From positions 1-15,455 of the forward strand of contig JANLID010000230.1 of assembly GCA_024654105.1 (NCBI GenBank): a DNA stretch of 15,455 nt, given 5' to 3'. The translations under genes and the position numbers were made by a program. This stretch comes from Gallionella sp. (GTDB lineage: Bacteria > Pseudomonadota > Gammaproteobacteria > Burkholderiales > Gallionellaceae). The notes under the pieces were generated by a model. The model was given only the letters and a program-made list of their open reading frames with translations, had not been told where the DNA came from and did not search any database. Shown here one piece after another: positions 7,412-14,747 of the stretch (its first letter is position 1; every line of letters starts with the position of its first letter).

Positions 7412-7816
7412 TTAGTATTCCCCAGCCCTTATAACTGGCAACCTCTGAAATTCGTAGCGATACGTTTTTCCCGCCATTATGTACTGCATAAAGTGAAGCT
7501 TTGTTTTTGGGTCAACCGGAAACACATCGGCAAACTCGCGCCCTAATCGCTTAATCATTTCTCCGCCGTAATCCGCCAACACGACGAGGTGTTTCAAAAA
7601 CAGATTTGCGGATAACTGTGAGGCTTCAAGCACATTGAATATTTGCGTGGGCGATTTGCCTGAAATTTTCAGGATACTGATGAATTGCTCTTGAGTAGCG
7701 ACCAAATTCGGAATAACGCTTACCTCGGCGACTTGTTTCTCAAGTGCTTTCGGCCACCATTTCTCGGCGTTGGCTTCGAGTTCATGTATATTTCGGTTGT
7801 ATTTAATTTTTGCCAT
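7412..7816 (-). CDS. N-terminal part of the same frameshifted restriction endonuclease
   Basis: ATG 7816 gives 134 residues beginning MAKIKYNRNIHELEANAEKWW. GGAGAG lies seven bases upstream, which makes it the preferred start over the ATG at 7876, which lies 20 codons further upstream and inside the neighbouring gene. The fragment includes NLVATQEQFISILKISG (about 37-53) and LSANLFLKHLVVLADYGGE (68-86), helical segments that could form a DNA-recognition domain. It ends in RAGEY-stop at 7412. Deleting one base in the C-run at 7420-7423 joins it in frame to the downstream nuclease fragment, giving one protein of exactly 345 residues ending at the methyltransferase start. It is therefore called a split gene rather than an independent hypothetical. 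It begins 31 bases after the stop of the 73-residue gene upstream. Confidence 0.75.
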   Translation of the reverse strand: MAKIKYNRNIHELEANAEKWWPKALEKQVAEVSVIPNLVATQEQFISILKISGKSPTQIFNVLEASQLSANLFLKHLVVLADYGGEMIKRLGREFADVFPVDPKTKLHFMQYIMAGKTYRYEFQRLPVIRAGEY

Positions 7817-7847
7817 TAAAAATCTCTCCGAAGAAACTTCACCCTCA

Positions 7848-8069
7848 TCAATCTTGCTGTGAATAAGGATTTTCAAGCCCGGCGATCAACTCGGCCAGCA
7901 CCCCCGGGAATTGCTGCTCGTCGCAACCCATCAGCACCGCGTCTTCCAATGCGTCCTGGCAGGTCTGGCGGATTTCATCAAGGTTCTCTTGCAGCACCTT
8001 GTTCTTTTCCACGCAGGCGATGACTTCGCCTTTGGGGGAACGCCAAACGATTTTCTTGCGCTGCGGCAT
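7848..8069 (-). CDS. Conserved hypothetical 73-residue protein downstream of dcd
   Basis: The preferred ATG at 8069 gives MPQRKKIVWRSPKG... ending LENPYSQQD. The start lies five bases after the stop of the dcd remnant, so the two were probably translated together. It contains one predicted helical stretch, VLQENLDEIRQTCQDALEDA (about residues 25-44), then VLMGCDEQQF. It has no membrane segment, no signal peptide and no recognised catalytic motif. Similar short proteins ending in LENPY are, as far as I recall, common in betaproteobacteria, but no function is known to me. Codon use resembles the chromosomal genes more than the AT-rich restriction block that follows. Confidence 0.65.
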   Translation of the reverse strand: MPQRKKIVWRSPKGEVIACVEKNKVLQENLDEIRQTCQDALEDAVLMGCDEQQFPGVLAELIAGLENPYSQQD

Positions 8070-8074
8070 CTGAG

Positions 8075-8197
8075 TTACATCTTCGGCAATGTCACGCCGA
8101 CCTGGCCTTGGTATTTGCCGCCGCGATCCTTGTGGGATGTTTCGCAAATCCCGTCGCTCTCGAAAAACAGCACCTGCGCCACGCCTTCATGCGGCAT
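8075..8197 (-). pseudogene. dcd: 3' remnant of dCTP deaminase gene
   Basis: The 40-codon frame ends ...FFESDGICETSHKDRGGKYQGQVGVTLPKM, the conserved C-terminal tail of dCTP deaminase (Dcd, normally about 188 residues). Dcd makes dUTP from dCTP, a step towards dTMP. Everything upstream of the tail is missing: stop codons occur in frame just before the ATG at 8197, and the divergent metG promoter begins about 65 bases away. GAGGAGA (8205-8211) sits seven bases before this ATG, so the tail could still be translated as a small peptide. Without the catalytic part it cannot be an active deaminase. Confidence 0.8.
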
Positions 8198-8260
8198 GTC
8201 CGCTTCTCCTCATGTTTAACGGGCGCGATTTTACCGAATTCCACGGTTCTGTGCGGGGTT

Positions 8261-8269
8261 TGCTACAAT
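8261..8269 (+). promoter_or_regulatory. Extended -10 promoter of metG
   Basis: TGCTACAAT is a TGn-extended -10 box with five of six matches to TATAAT. It lies 26 bases before the metG ATG. No good -35 box is seen at 16-18 bases upstream; TTCCAC (8239-8244) is weak and 19 bases away. Confidence 0.6.
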
Positions 8270-8295
8270 CGCGTCCCATTTAAGGAACATGCAAC

Positions 8296-10587
8296 ATGAG
8301 CCGCAAAATCCTCGTCACCTCCGCGCTGCCCTACGCGAATGGCAGTATCCACCTCGGCCATCTGGTCGAATACATCCAGACCGACATCTGGGTGCGCTTC
8401 CAGAAAATGCTGGGCAACGAGTGCCACTATGTGTGCGCCGACGACACCCACGGCACGCCGATCATGCTGCGCGCCGAAAAGGAAGGCATCACGCCTGAGC
8501 AATTGATCGATCGCGTGTGGCATGAGCACAAGGCGGACTTCGACGGCTTCCATGTCGAGTTCGACCACTACGGCTCGACCAACTCTGACGAGACCCGCGA
8601 ATTCGCCGAACAGATTTATCTCAAGCTCAAAGCCGCCGACTTGATCGAGGTGCGTTCCATCGAGCAGTTCTACGACCCGGTCAAGCAGATGTTCCTGCCG
8701 GACCGCTTCATCAAGGGCGAATGCCCGAAGTGCCACGCCAAGGATCAATACGGCGACAACTGCGAGGCGTGCGGCGCAACCTACGCACCGACCGAGCTGA
8801 TCAACCCGTATTCCGCCGTGTCCGGCGCGCAGCCGGAACGGCGCAACTCCGACCACTATTTCTTCAAGCTGTCCACATGTCAACAATTCTTATTGGAATG
8901 GACGACCGGACAGAAAACCAAAGAGCCTCCGCTGCAACCTGAAGCCGCCAACAAGATGCAGGAGTGGCTGGGCACCGAAGACGAAAACAAGCTGTCCGAC
9001 TGGGACATCTCGCGCGACGCGCCTTATTTCGGTTTCAAAATTCCCGGCACGGAAGATAAATATTTCTACGTCTGGCTGGACGCGCCGGTGGGCTACATGG
9101 GCAGCTTCAAGCAACTGTGTGGCAAAACCGGAATCAACTTTGACGAATTCTGGAAGCAAGGTTCGGAAACCGAGTTGTACCACTTCATCGGCAAAGACAT
9201 CCTGTATTTCCACGCGCTGTTCTGGCCCGCGATGCTGCAACACGCCGGTTTACGCACCCCGACCAAACTGTTCGCGCACGGCTTCCTCACCGTGAACGGC
9301 GAGAAAATGAGCAAGTCGCGCGGCACTTTTATCACCGCCGACAGCTACCTCAAGCAGGGACTCAACCCGGAATACCTGCGCTACTACTACGCCGCTAAAC
9401 TGAACGGCACGATGGAAGACCTCGACCTCAGCCTCGACGACTTCGTGGCAAAGGTGAACAGCGATTTGATCGGGAAGTACATCAACATCGCCAGCCGTTG
9501 CGCGGGGTTTATCACGAAGCGATTCGGTGGAAAGCTAGGCCACATGAGTGACAGCGATATTGCAGCGCTTCGTGCAGTCAAATATGGAGATACTTTAGAG
9601 GGCGGGGGGCAGGCAATAACATCATCTGAGGCTAGCCTTTATGGTTCAGCAATTGGACAAAAACTTGATGGTGCGCGCGAGACCATAATTGCGTCCCGAA
9701 ACAAAATTGCTGAGTTTTATGAAACTCGTGATTACAGCAAGGCTCTTCGCGCAGTGATGCAATTAACGGAAGTGGCCAATGCATACGTAAATCATTTTAA
9801 GCCTTGGGAATTGGCCAAATTGGACGATGAGGAGGCTCAGTCACGCCTTCATGAAGTATGTACGACTGCGTTAAACATGTTCAAAGCAATTACAACGTTC
9901 TTGTCGCCTATACTGCCAGTTACGGCTTCCAAGGTTGGTGAATTCTTGAACACCGATGTTCAGACATGGGAATCACTTCATCTCGATCTTCTTGATCACG
10001 GCATCAACGAATATGAGCACCTCATGACCCGCCTCGATCCCAATCTGATCGAGGCGATGGTCGCCGCCAATCAGGAAAGCCTGAAACCCATGACCGAATC
10101 ACACTCCCAAACGCGCCACGCCGAACACCAGCAACACACGCCCTCTCCTCAATCCTCTGGTGGAACTACTAGCCATTCGACTAGGCCAGCCCAAAACGCT
10201 GACCAAGTCGCTGGTTATCCCTTGAAGGGCGAGGGAGCAAACGTCGGCGCTATCGCGCCAATTATTTCGATTGACGACTTCAGCAAGGTCGATCTGCGCG
10301 TGGCGAAGATCGTCAACGCAGAGCATGTGGAAGGCGCGGAGAAGCTGCTGAAGCTGACGCTGGACATCGGCGAGGAAAAACCGCGCACGGTGTTTGCCGG
10401 AATTAAATCGACCTACGACCCTGAAAAGCTCAAAGGAAGAATGACTGTGATGGTCGCCAATCTCGCGCCGCGCAAGATGAAATTCGGCCTGTCGGAAGGC
10501 ATGGTGCTGGCAGCTTCCGGCGAGACACCAGGGCTATTCATCCTCAGTCCGGATAACGGCGCGCAGCCGGGGATGCGAATTAAATAA
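8296..10587 (+). CDS. metG: Methionyl-tRNA synthetase
   Basis: This cytoplasmic class I synthetase charges tRNA-Met with methionine; 763 residues. The HIGH-type motif is HLGH (19-22) and KMSKS is at 337-341. Zinc-knuckle cysteines are C143, C146, C156 and C159. An alpha-helical anticodon-binding domain follows (about 385-580), then a hydrophilic linker (about 600-653) and the C-terminal EMAP/tRNA-binding OB domain (about 655-763), with DLRVAKI and VMVANLAPRKMKFGLSEGM. AAGGA (8282-8286) lies nine bases before the ATG. Two oddities: bases 9540-10015, covering the anticodon-binding domain, are much AT-richer (about 40-45% GC in sampled lines against about 55%), and the linker region (10090-10250) looks like a translated repeat element. 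The frame stays intact throughout, so the product should be functional. Confidence 0.98.
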   Translation: MSRKILVTSALPYANGSIHLGHLVEYIQTDIWVRFQKMLGNECHYVCADDTHGTPIMLRAEKEGITPEQLIDRVWHEHKADFDGFHVEFDHYGSTNSDETREFAEQIYLKLKAADLIEVRSIEQFYDPVKQMFLPDRFIKGECPKCHAKDQYGDNCEACGATYAPTELINPYSAVSGAQPERRNSDHYFFKLSTCQQFLLEWTTGQKTKEPPLQPEAANKMQEWLGTEDENKLSDWDISRDAPYFGFKIPGTEDKYFYVWLDAPVGYMGSFKQLCGKTGINFDEFWKQGSETELYHFIGKDILYFHALFWPAMLQHAGLRTPTKLFAHGFLTVNGEKMSKSRGTFITADSYLKQGLNPEYLRYYYAAKLNGTMEDLDLSLDDFVAKVNSDLIGKYINIASRCAGFITKRFGGKLGHMSDSDIAALRAVKYGDTLEGGGQAITSSEASLYGSAIGQKLDGARETIIASRNKIAEFYETRDYSKALRAVMQLTEVANAYVNHFKPWELAKLDDEEAQSRLHEVCTTALNMFKAITTFLSPILPVTASKVGEFLNTDVQTWESLHLDLLDHGINEYEHLMTRLDPNLIEAMVAANQESLKPMTESHSQTRHAEHQQHTPSPQSSGGTTSHSTRPAQNADQVAGYPLKGEGANVGAIAPIISIDDFSKVDLRVAKIVNAEHVEGAEKLLKLTLDIGEEKPRTVFAGIKSTYDPEKLKGRMTVMVANLAPRKMKFGLSEGMVLAASGETPGLFILSPDNGAQPGMRIK

Positions 10588-10598
10588 CTCAAATCCAC

Positions 10599-10680
10599 CC
10601 GCTCGCAGTGAGCTTGCCGAACGATGACCGGATCAACCGTGTATACAGCGTTCACCCTCGATAAGCTTGTATGGTGCACC
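10599..10680 (+). repeat. Two degenerate copies of a REP-like intergenic repeat
   Basis: The stretches 10599-10631 and 10648-10680 resemble decayed copies of the common proteobacterial intergenic repeat with the core GTTCGCCCTGAGCTTGTCGAA. The first reads GCAGTGAGCTTGCCGAACG with flanking CCG/CGG; the second has GTTCACCCTCGATAAGCTTGT. The identification is from memory of the family. The rest of the 256-base gap (10588-10843) holds no gene I can support and one possible -10 box, TACAAT (10803-10808), without a good -35. Confidence 0.35.
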
Positions 10681-10843
10681 TGTTCGCTATTCTTTGCTTC
10701 GCTCCGACCGGGTGCGAGTTCTCATAATGTCTTTGAATCTTTGGGTTGGCGCCGAGCATGGAAGTGTTCGCGCAGGTGAAGAGTGTGGCGTTGATTGCGT
10801 AGTACAATTCACGCCCGATCCCGTCACATGGAGTTCATGCCAA

Positions 10844-11059
10844 ATGAGCCGTCTGTTATTGATCATTGCCATTGTGGCGGTGGTTTACCTGTTGATCAGG
10901 TCTTATCGCAAGCAAGCGCCGCAGCAGGATAAAACCATCACCGCCGAGGATATGGTGCGCTGTGCGCATTGCGGCGTACATTTGCCCAAAGGCGAGAGCA
11001 TCGAGGCCGACGGGCAATTTTTTTGTGGCGCGGGACATCGTGATGCCTATCGCAAGTAA
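10844..11059 (+). CDS. PP0621-family small membrane-anchored protein
   Basis: The 71-residue protein begins MSRLLLIIAIVAVVYLLIRSY, a single N-terminal transmembrane helix. A soluble tail follows with CAHCGVHLPKGE (residues 40-51) and FFCGAGHRDAYRK, giving a CxxC pair plus a later C and H that could hold a metal. This pattern fits the PP0621 family, which has no established function. The frame is open upstream to 10667, but the preceding 59 codons show no family likeness, so the start directly before the membrane helix is used. No strong Shine-Dalgarno site is seen. It lies five bases before the histidine kinase gene and is probably co-transcribed with it. Confidence 0.85.
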   Translation: MSRLLLIIAIVAVVYLLIRSYRKQAPQQDKTITAEDMVRCAHCGVHLPKGESIEADGQFFCGAGHRDAYRK

Positions 11060-11064
11060 ACGAC

Positions 11065-12711
11065 GTGACACCGCCAAGCGCCACTACGCCCGCACTGAAT
11101 GCAATGACTGACAAGTCTGCGGCAGAGTTTCCTCCCGCCAATTATTGGCGTTCCCTGAGTTATTTCAATCTGTACCGGATGACGCTGTCCGGCCTGTTTG
11201 TGTTTCTCGCCTGGGCATTCGGCTCCTCGCTATCGCTGGGCGCACGCAACTGGACCATATTCTTTGCCACAAGCTTGATATATATGATGGCAGTGGTGTT
11301 GTCATATGTGCTGCTGCGGCTGCGCTGGCCGCGTTTCGTGGTGCAATTGGCAGCGCAAGTTGGTACTGATATTGCGGCGCTGTCGGTGATTTCTTATGCC
11401 AGCGGCGGGATACAGAGCAATATTGGCCTGCTGTTGCTGGTTTCGCTGGCGGCGGCCGGGATGATCAGCCGTGGCAAAATCACTCTGTTTTTTGCAGCAC
11501 TGGCCAGCATCGCCGCATTGCTGGAGCATTCATATGAGGTGCTGTATGACGCCGCCGTGGTGGCGCAGTATGTCCAAGTGGGATTGTTGTGCGTGTCCTA
11601 TTTTGCGGTGGCCTGGCTGGCGCACACGCTGGCAAAATATGCCATGGAAAGCCAGCAACTGGCACAGCGCCGCGGACATGATCTGGCCAGCTTGTCTGAA
11701 GCGAATCTTCTGGTGATGCGTGATATGCAGGATGGCGTGCTGGTGGTGGACGAGCAGGGCGTGATCATGCAGATGAATCCCGGCGCGGCGCGCTTGTTGC
11801 GCCACAGCGCGATATCCGGAAGCTCGCTGGCGGAAAATTTCCCGTTGCTGTTCGGGCAATACGCGCTATGGAAAAGAACCGGTGCGGCCAGCCGCGATAC
11901 CTTGCAGCTGGATGTCGGGGTGCAGGCAAGATTGCGTTTTGTCGCCGTCGAGCGGGATGCGGCGCATGGCGCGGTGATTTTTCTGGAAGATATGCAGCGT
12001 ATCCAGGCCGAGGCGCAACAAATCAAGCTGGCCGCGCTGGGGCGGCTGACCGTCAACATCGCGCACGAAGTGCGTAATCCGTTGTCGGCGATCAGCTATG
12101 CAACGGAATTGATGCAGGAAGAGCAGGGCGATGCCAAGCAGCAGCGGCTGCTGCAAATCGTGCTGGACAATACGCAGCGCATCAACCGGATCGTACAGGA
12201 CGTGATGCAGTTGAACCGGCGCGACCGCGCGCGACCGGAAGTGTTTGAGCTGGATGCGATGTTGCGTACTTTCGTCGAAGAATTTAACCTGGCGGAACGG
12301 CTTGAGCAGGGTGTGATGACGCTGGCCGGGATGCCCGGTATCGGGGTTTCCTTTGATCGCGGCCATTTGCGCCAAGTGCTGTGGAATTTATGCCGCAACG
12401 CGCTGCGCTATGGCCGCAAGTTGCCCGGCAGCCTGGTATTGACGATGAGTATAGCGGACGGGCGGGTGATGCTGGACGTTCAGGATGATGGGCCGGGCAT
12501 CACCCCCGAACACCAGGGCCGGTTGTTCGAGCCGTTCTTTACGACCGCAGCCGACGGCACTGGTTTGGGCTTATATATCGCCAAGGAGTTATGCGAGGCA
12601 AATGGCGCACTGCTGGAATATCATAGCGGCGGGAGGCGGGTAGGGGCGCGCTTCCGCATAATGTTTGCTGAAAGTCCTGAAAATAGCGGAGAGCATGAGC
12701 ATGTCAAGTAA
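11065..12711 (+). CDS. pilS: Sensor histidine kinase, PilS type
   Basis: This inner-membrane two-component kinase has up to 548 residues. About six hydrophobic helices fill residues 36-190, followed by a PAS-like region (about 205-310). The kinase core carries the H-box AHEVRNPL with phospho-accepting H334, the N-box LWNLCRNALRYG (439-450), the G1 box DDGPG (474-478), the F region LFEPFFTT, and the G2 box GTGLGL (498-503). The topology and the WRSLSYFNLYRM segment near the N terminus are typical of PilS, which with PilR controls type IV pilin transcription through sigma-54. The start is uncertain: GTG 11065 gives the full length, while ATG 11104 gives 535 residues, and neither has a good Shine-Dalgarno site. 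The 3' end overlaps the response regulator gene by 11 bases. No pilin gene is in view, so the target is inferred. Confidence 0.9.
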   Translation: MTPPSATTPALNAMTDKSAAEFPPANYWRSLSYFNLYRMTLSGLFVFLAWAFGSSLSLGARNWTIFFATSLIYMMAVVLSYVLLRLRWPRFVVQLAAQVGTDIAALSVISYASGGIQSNIGLLLLVSLAAAGMISRGKITLFFAALASIAALLEHSYEVLYDAAVVAQYVQVGLLCVSYFAVAWLAHTLAKYAMESQQLAQRRGHDLASLSEANLLVMRDMQDGVLVVDEQGVIMQMNPGAARLLRHSAISGSSLAENFPLLFGQYALWKRTGAASRDTLQLDVGVQARLRFVAVERDAAHGAVIFLEDMQRIQAEAQQIKLAALGRLTVNIAHEVRNPLSAISYATELMQEEQGDAKQQRLLQIVLDNTQRINRIVQDVMQLNRRDRARPEVFELDAMLRTFVEEFNLAERLEQGVMTLAGMPGIGVSFDRGHLRQVLWNLCRNALRYGRKLPGSLVLTMSIADGRVMLDVQDDGPGITPEHQGRLFEPFFTTAADGTGLGLYIAKELCEANGALLEYHSGGRRVGARFRIMFAESPENSGEHEHVK

Positions 12712-14062
12712 CCATTCGGGTGGAAACGCTACCGTGCTGCTGGTGGACGATGAGCCGGATATTCTGGAACTGCTGGAACTGGCGCTGCGCAAGATGGGGC
12801 TGGATGTGGACAGGGCGGGCAATGTGCGCGAGGCGTTGGCGAAGCTGGCGGCGCGTCGCTACGACTTGTGCCTGACCGATATGCGCATGCCCGATGGCGA
12901 TGGCCTGCAAGTGGTGCAGCACATCATGCAAAACAATCTGGATGTGCCGGTGGCGGTGATTACCGCGCACGGCAACATGGAAAATGCCATAACCGCGCTC
13001 AAGGTGGGCGCCTTCGATTATCTGGCCAAACCGGTTTCTCTGGATCAATTGCGCGCTTTGGTCAAATCGGCACTGAAGTTGCCACAGGCAGGGCCGTCTG
13101 GCGACAAGGTGCTGCTCGGCCATTCGCCGGCAATGCAGAAGGTGCGTGACCTGATCAGGCGTGTGGCGCGCAGCCAGGCGCCGGTGCATATCAGCGGTGA
13201 ATCGGGCAGCGGTAAGGAGCTGGCGGCGCGCCTGATCGTACAAAGCGGTGCGCGGCACGACCAGCCGTTTGTCGCAGTGAACTGCGGAGCCATCCCGGCA
13301 AACTTGATGGAGAGCGAGTTTTTCGGCTGCAGGAAGGGCGCGTTCACCGGGGCGGACAAGGATCGGGGCGGATTTTTCCAGGCGGCGCATGGCGGGACGC
13401 TGTTCCTCGACGAGGTGGCCGATCTGCCGCTGGCCATGCAGGTCAAGCTGCTGCGCGCAATACAGGAGAAGTGCGTGCGCAAAATCGGTGGTGCTGTTGA
13501 AGAAGCCGTGGATGTGCGCATCATCAGCGCGACGCACCGCGATCTGGCCGAGTGCGTCCGGCAAGGTAAATTTCGCCAGGATCTTTACTATCGCCTGAAT
13601 GTGATTCCGATCCAGATGCCCGCACTGCGCGAGTCGCGCGAAGATATACCGGAAATTGCCCATAAAATCCTGGATCGTTTACGCGGCGTTGCTAATGTAC
13701 GGTTTTCTGAAGACGCGTTATGTGCGCTGCAAGGCTATAGCTTTCCGGGGAATGTGCGCGAACTGGAAAATGTTATTGAAAGGGCGTTGGCACTGTGCGC
13801 GGCAGGAGTGATTGAAGCGCAGGATTTATTGCTGATGCCGGTAGAGCAGAATCGGCCGGATAATGCTGCGCTCAGCAGCAAATATCCGTTACCGGAATAT
13901 CTGGACCGCGTCGAGAAGCAATCTTTGCTGGAAGCATTGGAACAAACCGGATTTAATCGCACGGCAGCCGCCAAGTTGCTGGGATTGACGTTCCGCACCA
14001 TGCGCTACCGGATGGAGCGGCTGGGTATCAAGGATCCGGGTGGCGCGGATGATGTGGGTTGA
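12701..14062 (+). CDS. pilR: Sigma-54-dependent response regulator, PilR/NtrC type
   Basis: This is a 453-residue transcription activator partnered with the adjacent kinase. The receiver domain (about 10-125) has the acidic pair D16-D17, phospho-acceptor D60 in LTDMRMP and K110. The AAA+ domain (about 138-370) has Walker A GESGSGKE (166-173), the sigma-54-contacting GAFTGA loop (213-218), Walker B TLFLDE (233-238) and the YYRLNVIPI arginine segment. A Fis-type helix-turn-helix closes the protein (FNRTAAAKLLGLTFRTMRYR, about 425-444). ATG 12701 is preferred over 12695 and 12665 because GGAGAG (12688-12693) sits seven bases upstream. The start overlaps the kinase stop, as usual for coupled two-component genes. 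It should open sigma-54 promoters, classically pilA. Confidence 0.92.
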   Translation: MSSNHSGGNATVLLVDDEPDILELLELALRKMGLDVDRAGNVREALAKLAARRYDLCLTDMRMPDGDGLQVVQHIMQNNLDVPVAVITAHGNMENAITALKVGAFDYLAKPVSLDQLRALVKSALKLPQAGPSGDKVLLGHSPAMQKVRDLIRRVARSQAPVHISGESGSGKELAARLIVQSGARHDQPFVAVNCGAIPANLMESEFFGCRKGAFTGADKDRGGFFQAAHGGTLFLDEVADLPLAMQVKLLRAIQEKCVRKIGGAVEEAVDVRIISATHRDLAECVRQGKFRQDLYYRLNVIPIQMPALRESREDIPEIAHKILDRLRGVANVRFSEDALCALQGYSFPGNVRELENVIERALALCAAGVIEAQDLLLMPVEQNRPDNAALSSKYPLPEYLDRVEKQSLLEALEQTGFNRTAAAKLLGLTFRTMRYRMERLGIKDPGGADDVG

Positions 14063-14591
14063 TGCACAGGGCTTGCTGGCCGGAGGCGAATATATCCCGT
14101 CACCAAATTGCGACGACAGGCCGGCAGGCGCAATCGAATTATTGGTGATACATAACATCAGCCTACCGCCGGGCGAGTTTGGCGGCGATGGCGTGCAGCG
14201 GCTGTTCACCAACTCGTTGGATATCAATGCCCACCCTTATTATCAAACGATTGCCGGCCTGAAAGTGTCGGCACATTTTTTTGTGCGCCGCGATGGGCGG
14301 ATTATTCAGTTTGTCCCCTGTTTGAAGCGGGCATGGCATGCGGGCGAATCTTGCTGGCAAGGCAGATCCTGCTGCAACGACTTTTCACTCGGTATTGAGT
14401 TGGAGGGCAGCGACACTGTGCCGTTTACTGACGCGCAATATGACGCGCTCCATTGTTTGACCATGGCGTTGCGTGCCGCCTACCCGATAGGCGGCATTGC
14501 CGGGCACAGCGATATTGCCCCGCAGCGCAAGACTGACCCCGGTAGCTGTTTTGAGTGGGCGCGCTACCTTGTGGCGCTGCGCAGGTCATGA
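14049..14591 (+). CDS. ampD: 1,6-anhydro-N-acetylmuramyl-L-alanine amidase
   Basis: This cytoplasmic zinc amidase of the amidase_2 family cleaves the peptide from anhydro-muramyl peptides during cell-wall recycling; in AmpC-bearing species it also keeps AmpR-controlled beta-lactamase low. From ATG 14049 there are 180 residues. The zinc ligands match E. coli AmpD (H34, H154, D164): H35 in LVIHNISLP, H153 in GHSDIAP and D163 in KTDPG. Catalytic E117 (LGIELEG) and K161 are also present. FGGDGVQRLF follows the first ligand, as in true AmpD. GTG 14040 and ATG 14052 are alternative starts. The gene overlaps the end of the response regulator gene, so it is likely in the same transcript. Confidence 0.95.
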   Translation: MMWVDAQGLLAGGEYIPSPNCDDRPAGAIELLVIHNISLPPGEFGGDGVQRLFTNSLDINAHPYYQTIAGLKVSAHFFVRRDGRIIQFVPCLKRAWHAGESCWQGRSCCNDFSLGIELEGSDTVPFTDAQYDALHCLTMALRAAYPIGGIAGHSDIAPQRKTDPGSCFEWARYLVALRRS

Positions 14592-14633
14592 AGATTTATT
14601 CGTAAACAAAAAATATATAGGCCATTTTTTTGC

Positions 14634-14661
14634 TTGCAATATTTTTGTTAACTACTACAAT
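14634..14661 (+). promoter_or_regulatory. Strong sigma-70-like promoter in AT-rich region after ampD
   Basis: TTGCAA (14634-14639) and TACAAT (14656-14661) are separated by 16 bases, in an AT-rich stretch. Transcription would start near 14668, about 80 bases before the next Shine-Dalgarno/ATG pair. Confidence 0.6.
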
Positions 14662-14682
14662 TAGCGCCGTCGATGAAAAAAA

Positions 14683-14698
14683 ATACTATATCTAGTGG
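14683..14698 (+). promoter_or_regulatory. NrdR-box-like operator
   Basis: The 16 bases include ACTATATCTAGTG and match the consensus acaCwAtATaTwGtgt at about 13 of 16 positions, just after the predicted transcription start. A weaker copy, AAATATATAG, lies at 14611-14620, about 75 bases upstream. NrdR represses ribonucleotide reductase genes, usually through paired boxes. The second box is poor and the spacing unusual, so this is a hypothesis. Confidence 0.4.
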
Positions 14699-14747
14699 TT
14701 ATTGACTTTATAAACTTTCAAAAACAAAATCCTCAGGGAGCGCGCAC

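Noticed and set aside
7372..7431. Programmed frameshift between the two nuclease fragments
   Set aside because: No classic slippery heptamer or following stem is seen; a simple indel at the C-run explains the break.
8263..8886. 207-codon minus-strand frame opposite metG
   Set aside because: It is antisense to the conserved catalytic domain of MetG and has no recognisable features.
10667..10843. Upstream extension of the PP0621-family protein
   Set aside because: The extra 59 residues precede the membrane helix that starts family members and overlap the degenerate repeats.
12704..13663. 319-codon minus-strand frame opposite the response regulator
   Set aside because: It is an antisense shadow of a fully motif-supported gene in GC-rich DNA.
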